From Flavobacterium ammonificans (GTDB taxonomy: Bacteria > Bacteroidota > Bacteroidia > Flavobacteriales > Flavobacteriaceae): DNA of 64,000 bases. The DNA lies in contig NZ_AP025183.1 of assembly GCF_020885975.1 (NCBI RefSeq), forward strand, positions 496,001 through 560,000, written 5' to 3'. Within the stretch, counting starts at the first letter, position 1. Each line of letters starts with the position of its first letter. The notes beneath the pieces are model-generated. The model saw only the letters and a list, made by a program, of their open reading frames with translations. It was not told the DNA's origin and ran no database searches. The translations under genes were made by a program, and so were the position numbers. Shown here piece after piece: positions 9,010 through 17,139 of the stretch.

Positions 9010-10371
9010 ATGCAACTGTACAACACCTTAAGCGCAGAAGAAAGAGCCGAGCTGATTGATCAAGCCGGCAAACAAAGACTTACTTTGTCTTTCTATGCGT
9101 ATGCCAAAATTGAAGACCCTAAAAAATTTAGAGACGATTTATTCGTTGCTTGGAATGCCCTTGACGCCCTTGGCCGAACTTATGTTGCCAAAGAAGGTAT
9201 CAATGCTCAAATGTCAGTTCCTGCTGAGAATTTTGAAGCCTTTCGCGAAACTTTAGAAGTCTATCCCTTTATGCGCGGCATTCGTTTGAATGTAGCCGTA
9301 GAACACGACGATCACTCCTTTTTAAAATTGACGGTGAAAGTTCGCGACAAAATTGTAGCCGACGGTTTGAACGACGAAACTTTTGACGTAACCAATATTG
9401 GTGTACATTTAAAAGCCAAAGAATTCAACCAAATTTTAGACGATCCCAACACCATTGTGGTCGATTTTAGAAATCATTACGAAAGTGAAATTGGTCATTT
9501 TAAAGGCGCCATCACTCCCGATGTTGAGACTTTTAGAGAAAGTTTGCCTATCATTAACGAGCAATTGCAAGACCATAAAGAAGATAAAAACTTGGTGATG
9601 TATTGCACGGGCGGAATTCGTTGCGAAAAAGCATCGGCATACTTCAAGCACCAAGGTTTTAAAAAGGTATTCCAATTGGAAGGCGGAATCATCAACTATG
9701 CTAAGCAAATCCAAGAAGAAAATCTAGAAAGTAAATTCATTGGGAAGAATTTTGTTTTTGATCATCGCTTAGGCGAAAGAATTACTGATGATATCGTTTC
9801 GCAATGCCATCAATGTGGTAAACCTTGTGATAATCATACTAATTGTTCCAATGACGGCTGTCATTTATTATTCATTCAATGCGATGACTGTAAAGCCGCT
9901 ATGGAAAATTGTTGCTCATCTGAATGTCAAGAAATTACCCATTTGCCTTTAGCCGAACAAATAAAATTGCGTCGCGGAAAACAAGTTGGAAATAAAGTAT
10001 TCCGAAAAGGAAAATCAGAAAATTTAAAGTTCAAACATTCGGGCGAACTTTCGGATACGGCATTGGCTACAGCCTCAAAATCAAAAGATATTCGTCAAAA
10101 GATTAAGATAAAAAAAATACTTTTAGGCAAAGTAGAACACTATTATGTGAAGGCACAAGTAGGTCTTTTTGTAATCGAAAACAACGAATTAAACGTTGGA
10201 AACACCCTATTTATTTCAGGTCCAACCACGGGAAATCAAGAATTAGTTTTAGATAAAATGTTGGTCAACGGAAGTGAAAGCACTGTAGCTAAAATAGGTG
10301 ATAAAGTAACTTTTGAAGTCCCATTTAGAGTGCGATTATCGGATAAATTGTACCTTAAGTTACAAAATTAA
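9010..10371 (+). CDS. trhO: tRNA uridine(34) hydroxylase TrhO with an extra C-terminal beta-barrel-like domain
   Basis: TrhO (UPF0176, rhodanese-related) makes 5-hydroxyuridine at position 34 of tRNAs in an oxygen-dependent way. The N-terminal UPF0176 domain (about 1-120) is followed by a rhodanese domain (about 130-240) with active-site loop CTGGIRC (C199 and C205). A Cys-rich zinc-ribbon-like segment (CHQCGKPCDNHTNC and following) lies at about 265-305. At 453 residues the protein is roughly 100 longer than E. coli TrhO. The extra part (about 345-453, with VGNTLFISGPTTGNQ and VRLSDKLYLKL) looks like the translation-factor-type beta-barrel found at the C-terminus of U32-family proteins such as TrhP, the other enzyme making the same modification. 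The main call is firm; the tail assignment is my own reading. Confidence 0.9.
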   Translation: MQLYNTLSAEERAELIDQAGKQRLTLSFYAYAKIEDPKKFRDDLFVAWNALDALGRTYVAKEGINAQMSVPAENFEAFRETLEVYPFMRGIRLNVAVEHDDHSFLKLTVKVRDKIVADGLNDETFDVTNIGVHLKAKEFNQILDDPNTIVVDFRNHYESEIGHFKGAITPDVETFRESLPIINEQLQDHKEDKNLVMYCTGGIRCEKASAYFKHQGFKKVFQLEGGIINYAKQIQEENLESKFIGKNFVFDHRLGERITDDIVSQCHQCGKPCDNHTNCSNDGCHLLFIQCDDCKAAMENCCSSECQEITHLPLAEQIKLRRGKQVGNKVFRKGKSENLKFKHSGELSDTALATASKSKDIRQKIKIKKILLGKVEHYYVKAQVGLFVIENNELNVGNTLFISGPTTGNQELVLDKMLVNGSESTVAKIGDKVTFEVPFRVRLSDKLYLKLQN

Positions 10372-10396
10372 AGCTATTTATTTTTCAATATAATCT

Positions 10397-10430
10397 ATCC
10401 CATTTCGTAACTGAAATGGGATTTTTACTT
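10397..10430 (+). terminator. Rho-independent terminator after trhO
   Basis: Stem ATCCCATTTC (10397-10406) and GAAATGGGAT (10413-10422) pair perfectly over 10 bases around a six-base loop and are followed by TTTTTACTTT. Confidence 0.8.
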
Positions 10431-10531
10431 TAACAAAAACCCTATAAAACTTAAAACTAAAAAATACTATCTTTACACCTTATTCGTTTTATGAACTTAA
10501 GTTGCATTCATTGCAACACTACATATAAATT

Positions 10532-11824
10532 ATGGCATGTACAAGTTGTTCAACTTCTGATGGTGGTGCACCAAAGGGTTGTAAAAATAATGGGACTTGC
10601 GGCACCGATAGCTGCAACAAATTAACCGTTTTTGACTGGCTTTCTAATATGAGCGCCCCTAACGGCGAAGCTCCATTTGATTGTGTGGAAGTCCGTTTTA
10701 AAAATGGAAGAAAAGAATTTTATCGCAATACAGAAAAATTGACTTTAAGCATTGGTGATATTGTTGCAACTGTAGCCTCACCAGGACATGATATCGGAAT
10801 TGTTACTTTAACTGGCGAATTGGTTAAAGTACAAATGAAGAAAAAAGGAGTCAATCATGAAAGTGCTGAAATTCCAAAAGTATACCGTAAAGCCTCTCAA
10901 AAAGACATCGACATTTGGTCAGCAGCAAGGGACCGTGAAGAACCGATGAAAGTGCGTGCACGTGAATTGGCTATTCAACAAAAATTAGAAATGAAAATTT
11001 CGGATATTGAATTTCAAGGAGACGGCTCAAAAGCTACTTTTTATTATACCGCAAATGACAGAGTCGATTTTCGTCTATTAATCAAAGATTTTGCTAAAGA
11101 ATTCAACACGAGAATTGAGATGAAACAAGTTGGTTTCCGCCAAGAAGCATCTCGTTTAGGAGGCATTGGTTCTTGCGGAAGAGAGTTGTGTTGTTCTACT
11201 TGGTTGACTGATTTTAGAAGTGTCAATACTTCAGCAGCTCGTTACCAACAGTTGTCATTGAATCCACAAAAATTAGCCGGTCAATGTGGTAAATTGAAAT
11301 GTTGTTTGAACTATGAGTTAGACACTTACATGGATGCCTTGAAAGATTTTCCTGATTTTGACACTAAATTAGTGACTGAAAAAGGGGACGCTATTTGCCA
11401 AAAACAAGATATTTTCAAAGGTTTAATGTGGTTTGCTTATACTAATAATTTTGCCAACTGGCATGTATTAAACATAGAACAGGTTAAGGAAATTGTTGCC
11501 GAAAATAAATTGAAAAACAAGGTGTCTTCATTAGAAGATTTTGCCATTGAAACGGTTGACGAACAAGAAAAGAACTTCAACAATGCAATGGGGCAAGAAA
11601 GTTTAACTCGTTTTGACCAACCAAAGAAAAAGAAAAGACCAAACAAAAAACCGAGACAAGCTGTTGAAGGAAATGTAGGAAATAATAGACCTGCTAATCC
11701 TAACAACAGTAAGCCTTCGGGAAATAATAACCGACCAAATAACAACAAGCGTCCGAATCCAAACCAAAAAAGTGGAGAGCCGAGAAAACCGATAATTATT
11801 ACTAAAAATGAGGATAAAAAATAG
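10532..11824 (+). CDS. ricT: RicT/YaaT-like PSP1-domain protein
   Basis: A 430-residue cytoplasmic protein of the PSP1 family. In Bacillus, RicT is part of an iron-sulfur complex (RicAFT) that affects mRNA processing; its role in Bacteroidota is not established. The N-terminus is Cys-rich (CTSCSTSDGGAPKGCKNNG). The PSP1 core covers about residues 55-270 and carries the conserved CGRELCCSTW (near 214) and GQCGKLKCCLNYE (near 249) cysteines, likely Fe-S ligands. The last 65 residues are a low-complexity Lys/Asn/Pro/Arg tail, probably disordered and nucleic-acid binding. Its 3' end overlaps the start of gldH by 17 bases, so the two are cotranscribed. The CDS is clear; the functional extrapolation is moderate. 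Confidence 0.88.
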   Translation: MACTSCSTSDGGAPKGCKNNGTCGTDSCNKLTVFDWLSNMSAPNGEAPFDCVEVRFKNGRKEFYRNTEKLTLSIGDIVATVASPGHDIGIVTLTGELVKVQMKKKGVNHESAEIPKVYRKASQKDIDIWSAARDREEPMKVRARELAIQQKLEMKISDIEFQGDGSKATFYYTANDRVDFRLLIKDFAKEFNTRIEMKQVGFRQEASRLGGIGSCGRELCCSTWLTDFRSVNTSAARYQQLSLNPQKLAGQCGKLKCCLNYELDTYMDALKDFPDFDTKLVTEKGDAICQKQDIFKGLMWFAYTNNFANWHVLNIEQVKEIVAENKLKNKVSSLEDFAIETVDEQEKNFNNAMGQESLTRFDQPKKKKRPNKKPRQAVEGNVGNNRPANPNNSKPSGNNNRPNNNKRPNPNQKSGEPRKPIIITKNEDKK

Positions 11825-12287
11825 TCTTGTTTTTCTTTTAATTGGAATTCTCTTTTTTTCCTGTGATAAAAAAAGAGTTTTTGACGAATACCATTCGGTT
11901 GGTAGTGCCTGGCACAAAGACAGCACGGTTACTTTTCAATTGCCCGAATTAGATTCGACTAAACGATATGATTTGTTTGTCAATTTGAGAAGCAATGACA
12001 ATTATCCGTTTAACAATTTATTTTTGATTGTGGCGTTAGAATTACCCAATGGATTTACCAAAGTAGACACTTTAGAATACCAAATGGCTAATCCTGATGG
12101 GACCCTTCTGGGCGAAGGATTTACTGACATCAAAGAGAGTAAATTATTCTACAAAGAGAATGTAAAATTTAGAGGAAAATACAAAGTATACATCAAACAA
12201 GCGGTTCGTGAAACAGGCAAAGTTCCTGGAGTAGAAGAGCTTGAGGGAATTACAGACGTAGGGTTTAGAATAGAAAATAAAGAATAG
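11808..12287 (+). CDS. gldH: Gliding motility lipoprotein GldH
   Basis: GldH is one of the lipoproteins required for surface gliding in Flavobacterium. The 159-residue protein begins with a lipoprotein signal (MRIKNSLVFLLIGILFFSC) with the acylated Cys at position 19. The body (YHSVGSAWHKDSTVTFQLPELDSTKRYDLF, NDNYPFNNLFLI) matches the GldH family in order and length. The start codon lies inside the end of ricT, and the next gene, a penicillin-binding protein, follows 11 bases downstream, giving a ricT-gldH-PBP operon. Together with the SprB/PorP cluster near the end of the window this indicates a gliding bacterium with type IX secretion. Confidence 0.92.
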   Translation: MRIKNSLVFLLIGILFFSCDKKRVFDEYHSVGSAWHKDSTVTFQLPELDSTKRYDLFVNLRSNDNYPFNNLFLIVALELPNGFTKVDTLEYQMANPDGTLLGEGFTDIKESKLFYKENVKFRGKYKVYIKQAVRETGKVPGVEELEGITDVGFRIENKE

Positions 12288-12298
12288 AAAATTAAATT

Positions 12299-14617
12299 AT
12301 GGCTATTATTAATCGTAAAAAAAATCAGGTTCCTGATTCTGAAAAAGACATTCAATATTATTCCAAACTATTTTGGAAGTATTTCTTTTATGGTTTGGGA
12401 GGCATTGCCTTATTTTTCCTATTTGCTTCTTGGGGGCTTTTTGGTTCTATGCCTTCATTTGAAGACTTAGAAAATCCAGACTCTAATTTAGCAACCGAAA
12501 TTATCTCTGCTGACGGGGTCGTCATTGGAAAATATTTTGAAAAAAACCGTTCCCAATTAAAGTATTCCGACTTACCTAAAAATTTAGTGCAGGCGCTTGT
12601 GGCAACAGAAGATGCTCGTTTTTACGATCACTCAGGAATTGACGGTAGAGGAACATTACGAGCTATTTTGAGCTTTGGTACATCTGGTGGTGCCAGTACA
12701 CTAACCCAACAATTGGCTAAACAATTATTCCATGGTGAAGGGTCTAAATTCTTACCGTTCCGAATCATTCAAAAAGCTAAAGAATGGATTATTGCCATTC
12801 GTTTGGAAAGACAATACACCAAGAACGAGATCATTGCCATGTATTGCAATGTGTATGATTTTGGTAACAACTCTGTAGGGGTCAACTCGGCTGCTAAAAC
12901 CTATTTCTCAAAAGAACCTAAAGAATTAACTATTTCCGAGTCGGCAATTTTAGTTGGAATGTTTAAAAATTCAGGGCTTTATAATCCAGTTAAAAACCCA
13001 GAAGGCGTATTTAATCGTCGCAATGTGGTATTGAAGCAAATGGAAAAAGCAGAGATTATTACCGAAGCCGAAAAACTAAAATTACAAAGTTTGCCTATCA
13101 AATTGAACTTCAAATTAGAAAGTCATAAAGATGGAACAGCTACTTATTTCCGAGAGTATTTGAGAGAATACATGAAAAAATGGGTAGAAGAAAATAAAAA
13201 ACCAGACGGCTCAGATTATAATATTTACAGAGACGGATTGCGTATTTACACTACTATTGATTCTCGCATGCAATTGTATGCTGAAGAAGCCGTTGAAGCT
13301 CACATGGCAAACATGCAAGAAGAATTCTTCGAACAAGCAAAAGACAATAAAAACGCTCCTTTTGTCAACATTTCTCAAGCCGAAACGGATCGTATTTTGA
13401 AGAAAGCTATGAAGGCATCCGCACGATGGAATATTATGGAATCCAACGATAAAAGTGAAGAAGAAATCATTGCTTCGTTCAAACAAAAAACCAAGATGAA
13501 AGTCTTCACTTGGAAAGGAGAAAGAGATACGGTTATGACGCCTTTGGATTCCATTCGTTATTACAAACACTTTCTACAATCCGGTTTAATGGCAATGGAA
13601 CCTCAAACGGGTAACATTAAAGCTTGGGTAGGTGGTATTAATTACAAATACTTCCAGTACGACCACGTAGGACAAGGAGCAAGACAAGTGGGGTCTACAT
13701 TCAAACCGTTTGTTTATGCAACAGCAATTGAACAATTGAATATGTCGCCTTGTGATTCTATTTTGGACGGCCCTTTTATGATTCGCAAAGGAGAACACAA
13801 TGTAACTGCTGATTGGGAACCTAGAAACTCCGATCAAAAATACCGCGGAATGGTTACTTTAAAGAGGGCTTTGGCTAACTCGATTAATACAGTTTCAGCG
13901 AAATTAATTGACAAAACTGGACCTGAAGCCGTAGTAGAATTAACGCATAAGTTAGGAGTAACTTCTGAAATTCCTGCACAACCTTCAATTGCTCTTGGCG
14001 CAGTCGAAATTACCGTTCAAGATATGGTGGCTGCTTACAGCACCTTTGCCAATCAAGGAGTGTATGTAAAACCGCAATTTTTAAGAAAAATTGAAGACAA
14101 AAGCGGTGTAGTTCTTTACGAACCTGTTCCAGAGTCGCATGATGTGTTGAATAAAGACATTGCATTTGCAGTTATTAAATTATTAGAAGGCGTAACCGAA
14201 GGTGGATCGGGAGAACGTTTGCGTACCGAAAGTGGTGGAAACGGTGACAACCGTTGGACGGGTTATCCGTATATGTTTAAAAACCCAATTGCTGGTAAAA
14301 CAGGAACTACACAAAACCAATCCGATGGATGGTTTATGGGAATGGTTCCTAATTTAGTGACCGGAGTTTGGGTAGGTTGTGAAGATCGTTCGGCACGTTT
14401 TAAAAGTCTAACCTATGGTCAAGGAGCTACTTCTGCCTTACCGGTTTGGGGCTATTTTATGAAAAAATGCTACGAAGACGAAACGCTCAACGTGTCAAAA
14501 GAAAATTTTGACAGACCCGCTAATCTATCTATAAAAGTAGATTGTTATTCTAAACCTAGTGCCGTCGTAAAAGACAGTACTGATGTGGAACAAGATACTG
14601 AAGAATTCGAATTATAG
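12299..14617 (+). CDS. Class A penicillin-binding protein (PBP1A type), bifunctional transglycosylase/transpeptidase
   Basis: Polymerises and cross-links peptidoglycan on the outer face of the inner membrane. One N-terminal membrane helix (about 28-50) follows a short cytoplasmic tail. The GT51 glycosyltransferase domain (about 75-250) has the catalytic motif ATEDARFYDHSGID and later GGASTLTQQLAKQL. The transpeptidase domain shows all three motifs: STFK (Ser near 465), SIN in LANSINTVS (near 527) and KTGTT (near 666). At 772 residues it is a typical PBP1A. It is the last gene of the ricT-gldH operon; the next gene starts 42 bases on with no obvious terminator. Confidence 0.95.
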   Translation: MAIINRKKNQVPDSEKDIQYYSKLFWKYFFYGLGGIALFFLFASWGLFGSMPSFEDLENPDSNLATEIISADGVVIGKYFEKNRSQLKYSDLPKNLVQALVATEDARFYDHSGIDGRGTLRAILSFGTSGGASTLTQQLAKQLFHGEGSKFLPFRIIQKAKEWIIAIRLERQYTKNEIIAMYCNVYDFGNNSVGVNSAAKTYFSKEPKELTISESAILVGMFKNSGLYNPVKNPEGVFNRRNVVLKQMEKAEIITEAEKLKLQSLPIKLNFKLESHKDGTATYFREYLREYMKKWVEENKKPDGSDYNIYRDGLRIYTTIDSRMQLYAEEAVEAHMANMQEEFFEQAKDNKNAPFVNISQAETDRILKKAMKASARWNIMESNDKSEEEIIASFKQKTKMKVFTWKGERDTVMTPLDSIRYYKHFLQSGLMAMEPQTGNIKAWVGGINYKYFQYDHVGQGARQVGSTFKPFVYATAIEQLNMSPCDSILDGPFMIRKGEHNVTADWEPRNSDQKYRGMVTLKRALANSINTVSAKLIDKTGPEAVVELTHKLGVTSEIPAQPSIALGAVEITVQDMVAAYSTFANQGVYVKPQFLRKIEDKSGVVLYEPVPESHDVLNKDIAFAVIKLLEGVTEGGSGERLRTESGGNGDNRWTGYPYMFKNPIAGKTGTTQNQSDGWFMGMVPNLVTGVWVGCEDRSARFKSLTYGQGATSALPVWGYFMKKCYEDETLNVSKENFDRPANLSIKVDCYSKPSAVVKDSTDVEQDTEEFEL

Positions 14618-14659
14618 AATTTATAAGGTTATACATTACAAAAAGTAATATCATAAAAT

Positions 14660-15361
14660 ATGATTAACAAAAAAGTAGCTAACGTAAATCAAGCTCTTGA
14701 AGGTATTCAAGACAACATGACACTTATGCTAGGTGGCTTTGGATTGTGTGGTATTCCAGAAAATGCAATTGCCGAGCTAGTAAAAAAACAAACTAAAAAT
14801 CTCACCTGTATTTCCAATAATGCTGGAGTAGATAATTTTGGTTTAGGTCTTTTATTACAAAACAAACAAATCAAGAAAATGATTTCTTCCTATGTGGGAG
14901 AAAACGCCGAATTTGAACGCCAAATGCTTTCGGGCGAACTCGAAGTAGAACTCATTCCACAAGGGACATTGGCAGAAAGATGTCGGGCAGCACAAACCGG
15001 AATTCCGGCATTTTTTACTCCAGCTGGATATGGAACCGAAGTTGGAGAAGGAAAAGAAGCGCGCGAATTCAACGGAAAAATGCATGTTTTAGAACACGCT
15101 TTTCAAGCTGATTTTTCTATTATAAAAGCATGGAAAGGAGACACCGCCGGCAATCTTATTTTTAAAGGAACGGCGCGCAACTTTAATCCGTGTATGGCAG
15201 GTGCCGCAAAAATTACCATCGCCGAAGTCGAAGAATTAGTTGAAGCTGGAACCTTAGATCCCAACCAAATTCATATTCCGGGTATATTCATACAACGTAT
15301 TTTTCAAGGGGAATTGTTTGAGAAAAGAATTGAACAACGAACGGTAAGAAAAAAAATGTAG
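14660..15361 (+). CDS. scoA: 3-oxoacid CoA-transferase subunit A
   Basis: Alpha subunit of a succinyl-CoA:3-ketoacid CoA-transferase, which moves CoA between succinyl-CoA and acetoacetate. The sequence [15 protein letters not shown], the [17 protein letters not shown] segment and [22 protein letters not shown] match the family, and 233 residues is the standard subunit length. The beta subunit lies at 15786-16442, but a four-helix-bundle gene is inserted between the two, an unusual break in a normally adjacent pair. The gene follows the PBP gene closely on the same strand. Confidence 0.93.
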   Translation: MINKKVANVNQALEGIQDNMTLMLGGFGLCGIPENAIAELVKKQTKNLTCISNNAGVDNFGLGLLLQNKQIKKMISSYVGENAEFERQMLSGELEVELIPQGTLAERCRAAQTGIPAFFTPAGYGTEVGEGKEAREFNGKMHVLEHAFQADFSIIKAWKGDTAGNLIFKGTARNFNPCMAGAAKITIAEVEELVEAGTLDPNQIHIPGIFIQRIFQGELFEKRIEQRTVRKKM

Positions 15362-15390
15362 CAATGAATTAATTTAAAAATATACCAATT

Positions 15391-15735
15391 ATGCCCCCTG
15401 AAAATATAATTTTAAATAAATCAATTGATTTCTCTTTAGACATTATTAGCTATTGCGAAATCCTAGAAGAGAAAAGAAAATATGTAATTGCAAACCAATT
15501 ATTAAAGTCTGGAACAAGTATTGGTGCTAATATTCATGAAGCTCAAAATGCAGAAAGTAAAGCTGACTTCATTCACAAGATGAAAATCGCAGCTAAAGAA
15601 ATTGAAGAAACAAAATATTGGTTGATCCTTTGCGAAAAAGCAAAATCATACCCATTTAATGAAAACTTAAAACAAAAAATTAAAGAAATTTCATTAATCA
15701 CATACAAAATAATTACGTCTAGTAAAACGAAATAA
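15391..15735 (+). CDS. Four-helix-bundle protein (23S rRNA intervening-sequence family)
   Basis: A 114-residue all-helical protein. The signature GTSIGANIHEAQNAESKADFIHKM and the EIEETKYWL segment identify the family first found encoded in 23S rRNA intervening sequences and now scattered widely in Bacteroidota genomes. Its biochemical role is unknown; the bundle is thought to bind nucleic acid. It stands alone between scoA (29 bases before) and scoB (50 bases after), splitting a conserved gene pair. Composition is AT-rich like the surroundings. No flanking repeats or target duplication were recognised, so how it came to lie here is open. Confidence 0.85.
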   Translation: MPPENIILNKSIDFSLDIISYCEILEEKRKYVIANQLLKSGTSIGANIHEAQNAESKADFIHKMKIAAKEIEETKYWLILCEKAKSYPFNENLKQKIKEISLITYKIITSSKTK

Positions 15736-15785
15736 CTTAAACCCATTGCTACATTAATTAATTGATAAATTGATACATTAATGCT

Positions 15786-16442
15786 ATGTTAACGAAAGAA
15801 GAAATCGCAAAAAGAATCGCACAAGAAGTCAAAGACGGCTATTATGTTAACTTAGGAATTGGAATTCCAACTTTGGTGGCAAATTATGTTCGAAACGATA
15901 TTTCGGTTGAATTTCAATCGGAGAATGGTGTTTTAGGCATGGGGCCTTTCCCTTTTGAAGGTGAAGAAGATGCCGATTTAATCAACGCCGGAAAGCAAAC
16001 CATCACCACACTTCCCGGAGCCAGTTTTTTTGACTCGGCATTGAGTTTTGGAATGATTCGTGGACAGCATGTTGATTTAACTATCCTTGGCGCTATGGAA
16101 GTAGCTGAAAATGGGGATATTGCTAACTGGAAAATTCCAGGAAAAATGGTCAAAGGAATGGGTGGAGCGATGGATTTAGTAGCTTCTGCCGACAATATAA
16201 TTGTAGCCATGATGCACGTTAACAAGGCAGGCGAAAGCAAGATTCTAAAGAAATGTTCGCTTCCACTTACGGGCGTAGGTTGCGTTAAAAAAGTCGTAAC
16301 TGAATTGGCGGTTATGGAAATCACACCAAAAGGGTTTAAACTAATCGAACGCGCACCAGGTGTAAGCGTAGAACATATCATTGCTGCAACAGAAGCGGAC
16401 TTAATTATTGAAGGGGACATTCCTGAAATGAAAATTGACTAA
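15786..16442 (+). CDS. scoB: 3-oxoacid CoA-transferase subunit B
   Basis: Beta subunit of the succinyl-CoA:3-ketoacid CoA-transferase. It holds the catalytic glutamate in SENGVLGMGPFP (near residue 45), the residue that forms the CoA thioester intermediate. The stretch LPGASFFDSALSFGMIRGQHVDLTILGAMEV is typical, and 218 residues is standard length. Its partner scoA is upstream across the four-helix-bundle gene. A terminator hairpin follows about 150 bases downstream, where the accessory region begins. Confidence 0.93.
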   Translation: MLTKEEIAKRIAQEVKDGYYVNLGIGIPTLVANYVRNDISVEFQSENGVLGMGPFPFEGEEDADLINAGKQTITTLPGASFFDSALSFGMIRGQHVDLTILGAMEVAENGDIANWKIPGKMVKGMGGAMDLVASADNIIVAMMHVNKAGESKILKKCSLPLTGVGCVKKVVTELAVMEITPKGFKLIERAPGVSVEHIIAATEADLIIEGDIPEMKID

Positions 16443-16593
16443 TGTACTTGCTGCAATTGCAACAATCAATTTCAATGTCAAAATTTAATTAATTTCCTAG
16501 ATATTGGTAACTGCGACTTCCTTTTTGAAAGATCTAACGAGTACCGTAAACTTCTAGACAGCCTACAATTCAAAAACCAATAATAAAGCCAAA

Positions 16594-16637
16594 CTGCAAG
16601 ACCCGAAGTTTCGGAATCAGAATCTTGTAGGTTTTTT
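16594..16637 (+). terminator. Terminator downstream of scoB
   Basis: Outer arms CTGCAAGA (16594-16601) and TCTTGTAG (16623-16630), with one G-U pair, enclose an inner CCGA/TCGG hairpin. T-tract TTTTTT follows at 16632-16637. Confidence 0.65.
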
Positions 16638-16761
16638 ATGAAAAATATTCTCTAAATAATTTATTATATTTGTTCTAATAAACCCAAACTATCCCAAATG
16701 AAAACAACTTCTAGCCCCTTGACTTTAAAAATCTGATTTGTCTTTTCCATTTACACAGTAA

Positions 16762-16858
16762 ACAAAAAAACCTGCCATTACTAACAGGTTAAGATCTTAA
16801 ACTTGGTTACGTTATCTTACAGATAAGAGGCTTTTCCAAGCATCACAATGCAAATGTA
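16762..16858 (-). ncRNA. Candidate structured small RNA with promoter element and terminator
   Basis: On the minus strand a TACATTTG -7 box (16858 to 16851) predicts a start near 16846. The roughly 85-base transcript would contain a CTTGG/CCAAG closing stem (16840-16836 with 16806-16802). Inside that is a TTATCT/AGATAA hairpin with a three-base loop (16826-16812). It ends in an intrinsic terminator: AACCTG (16790-16785), CAGGTT (16774-16769) and a T-tract to 16764. No clear -33 TTG is present. No known RNA family was recognised: it lacks SRP, tmRNA and 6S hallmarks. The distance to the Abi gene is about 290 bases. Confidence 0.5.
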
Positions 16859-17044
16859 AATGGATTTCTTGAATTAAAAAACAGTATAGATATCAAATCC
16901 TATTTTTTCAACTTGAAGAACAACTAAATGCTATTTGATAGCGAGTTGCTTTTCTTAGAAAAGCAGTATAATTTAGATAATTAATCTAAAAATCAATTAG
17001 AAAACAAAGACAAATAAGGTGGAAGATTAAAAATGGGCTTTCTA

Positions 17045-17097
17045 TAAAAAACGAAACCCAATAGTTTGAATTGCTTCAGGGACTAATGGGAATAAGA
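17045..17097 (-). ncRNA. Candidate small RNA divergent from the Abi gene
   Basis: A minus-strand promoter is complete: TTTTG at 17133-17129, an 18-base spacer, and TATCTTTG at 17110-17103, predicting a start near 17097. The roughly 50-base product has an outer stem CCCATTAG/CTATTGGG (17090-17083 with 17064-17057, one internal mismatch). An inner stem TGAA/TTCA is capped by the GNRA tetraloop GCAA (17078-17067). TTTCGTTTTTT follows at 17056-17046. On the plus strand the loop is not GNRA and there is no promoter, so the minus strand is favoured. The -33 box is only seven bases before the Abi start codon. Confidence 0.55.
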
Positions 17098-17102
17098 TTT
17101 GA

Positions 17103-17133
17103 CAAAGATATAGTAAAATTTTGAAAAACAAAA
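17103..17133 (-). promoter_or_regulatory. Promoter of the divergent small RNA
   Basis: TTTTG at 17133-17129 and TATCTTTG at 17110-17103, 18 bases apart, form a near-consensus Bacteroidota promoter pointing away from the Abi gene. It lies inside what must be the Abi 5' leader, so the two transcription units would interfere or overlap antisense. Confidence 0.55.
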
Positions 17134-17139
17134 TAATTA

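Larger units (their letters stand above)
16638..17139. other. Non-coding stretch upstream of the Abi gene
   Basis: No credible protein gene is seen here. The stretch holds a lone TATATTTG -7 box on the plus strand (16665-16672), two small-RNA candidates on the minus strand (annotated separately), and a perfect 8-base-pair hairpin at 16947-16965 (TGCTTTTC, loop TTA, GAAAAGCA). A second palindrome at 16972-16990 has arms TTTAGAT and ATCTAAA. This density of palindromes is high for a 500-base intergenic region. Confidence 0.6.

Noticed and set aside
15914..16420. 168-codon open frame on the minus strand opposite scoB
   Set aside because: It is antisense to a clear scoB with conserved active site; the product has no signal, motif or plausible composition.
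16698..16736. 12-codon frame after a TATATTTG box
   Set aside because: Very short and without conserved features; could be a leader peptide but nothing supports it.
16972..16990. Palindrome TTTAGAT/ATCTAAA as another DtxR-type site
   Set aside because: The spacing between half-sites differs by three bases from the operator at 4994, and there is no metal gene nearby.
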